A DNA stretch of 5,838 nucleotides from JAAXKN01 sp050258815 (GTDB taxonomy: Bacteria; Bacteroidota; Ignavibacteria; Ignavibacteriales; SURF-24). Positions 5,656 to 5,838 of this stretch are shown one piece after another. Below the pieces are notes generated by a model, which worked only from the letters and a program-made list of their open reading frames with translations, was not told the DNA's origin and did no database searches. The stretch spans positions 1 to 5,838 of the forward strand of contig JBLMZM010000174.1 of the NCBI GenBank assembly GCA_050258815.1, read 5' to 3'. The stretch's first letter is position 1; each line of letters begins with the position of its first letter. The translations under genes were made by a program, and so were the position numbers.

Positions 5656-5838
5656 ATGGATTTAATTAAACCAGGCAAATTATGCAAGGGGGATCTGATA
5701 GGAATAATCTCTCCGGCATCAGCGCCGGACGACCTGACCAGGATTGATAAAGGTGTCAGGTATCTTGAAAAGCTTGGATATAATGTTGAGGTTGGGCAGA
5801 ATGTTGGGCAAACTTGCGGTTATCTGGCTGGTAAAGAC
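5656..5838 (+). CDS. Peptidase S66 family protein, LD-carboxypeptidase-like (5' part only)
   Basis: The reading frame from the ATG at 5656 runs open for 61 codons to the window edge. The start MDLIKPGKLCKGDLIGIISP, followed by ASAP, is the characteristic N-terminal strand and turn of S66 LD-carboxypeptidases. A helix-rich segment (LTRIDKGVRYLEKLGYNVEVG) then matches the family's first helix and strand. Family members of about 300 residues hydrolyse the L,D bond of murein tetrapeptides during cell-wall recycling; a related branch (MccF) cleaves microcin-type conjugates. The catalytic Ser nucleophile and the Glu/His pair lie downstream of the visible part, so activity cannot be judged. GAGGGG (5645-5650), 5 nt before the ATG, is an unusually good Shine-Dalgarno for this window and supports the start. 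No signal peptide is visible, which fits a cytoplasmic enzyme. Confidence 0.85.
   Translation, partial: MDLIKPGKLCKGDLIGIISPASAPDDLTRIDKGVRYLEKLGYNVEVGQNVGQTCGYLAGKD

Overview
The window looks like an ordinary chromosomal segment from a member of the Bacteroidota. The main reasons are promoter elements of that phylum's type (TTTG or TTG about 19-21 nt upstream of TAnnTTTG), AT-rich leaders mostly without a Shine-Dalgarno sequence, and tRNA genes without encoded CCA. I found no mobile element, CRISPR array, phage gene or toxin-antitoxin pair, and I do not see a new multi-gene system.

Layout. Positions 1-2445 (minus strand) hold two tandem, homologous ABC-transporter permeases of the LolC/LolE type (MacB-like periplasmic domain plus FtsX-like membrane domain). 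They are 11 nt apart and evidently one operon reading out of the left edge, where the second gene loses its last few codons. Positions 2446-2645 are an AT-rich divergent promoter region. Positions 2646-3162 (plus strand) hold four tRNA genes: Pro(TGG), Arg(TCT), His(GTG) and Glu(TTC). There is a candidate promoter before Pro and a strong one before Arg, and a hairpin-plus-T terminator follows Glu. A second terminator, pointing the other way, ends the next gene.

Positions 3306-4604 (minus strand) encode a 432-residue major facilitator protein of the proton-dependent oligopeptide transporter (POT/PTR) type, with its own promoter in the divergent region 4605-4765. On the plus strand, 4766-5572 encodes a PlsC-like glycerolipid acyltransferase with altered catalytic motifs and a probable non-ATG start. 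From 5656 the first 61 codons of a peptidase S66 (LD-carboxypeptidase-like) gene run off the right edge.

How the genes may work together. The theme is the cell envelope: lipoprotein-type or other envelope export (permease pair), peptide uptake (POT-like), phospholipid acylation (PlsC-like) and murein peptide trimming (S66). Only the permease pair clearly forms a functional unit. The acyltransferase and peptidase may be co-transcribed. The points most worth a second look are the H-x4-E / FPQRTRS motif variants in the acyltransferase, the Gln in place of an acidic residue in TM7 of the POT-like protein, and a perfect 7-bp inverted repeat inside the tRNA-Arg promoter.
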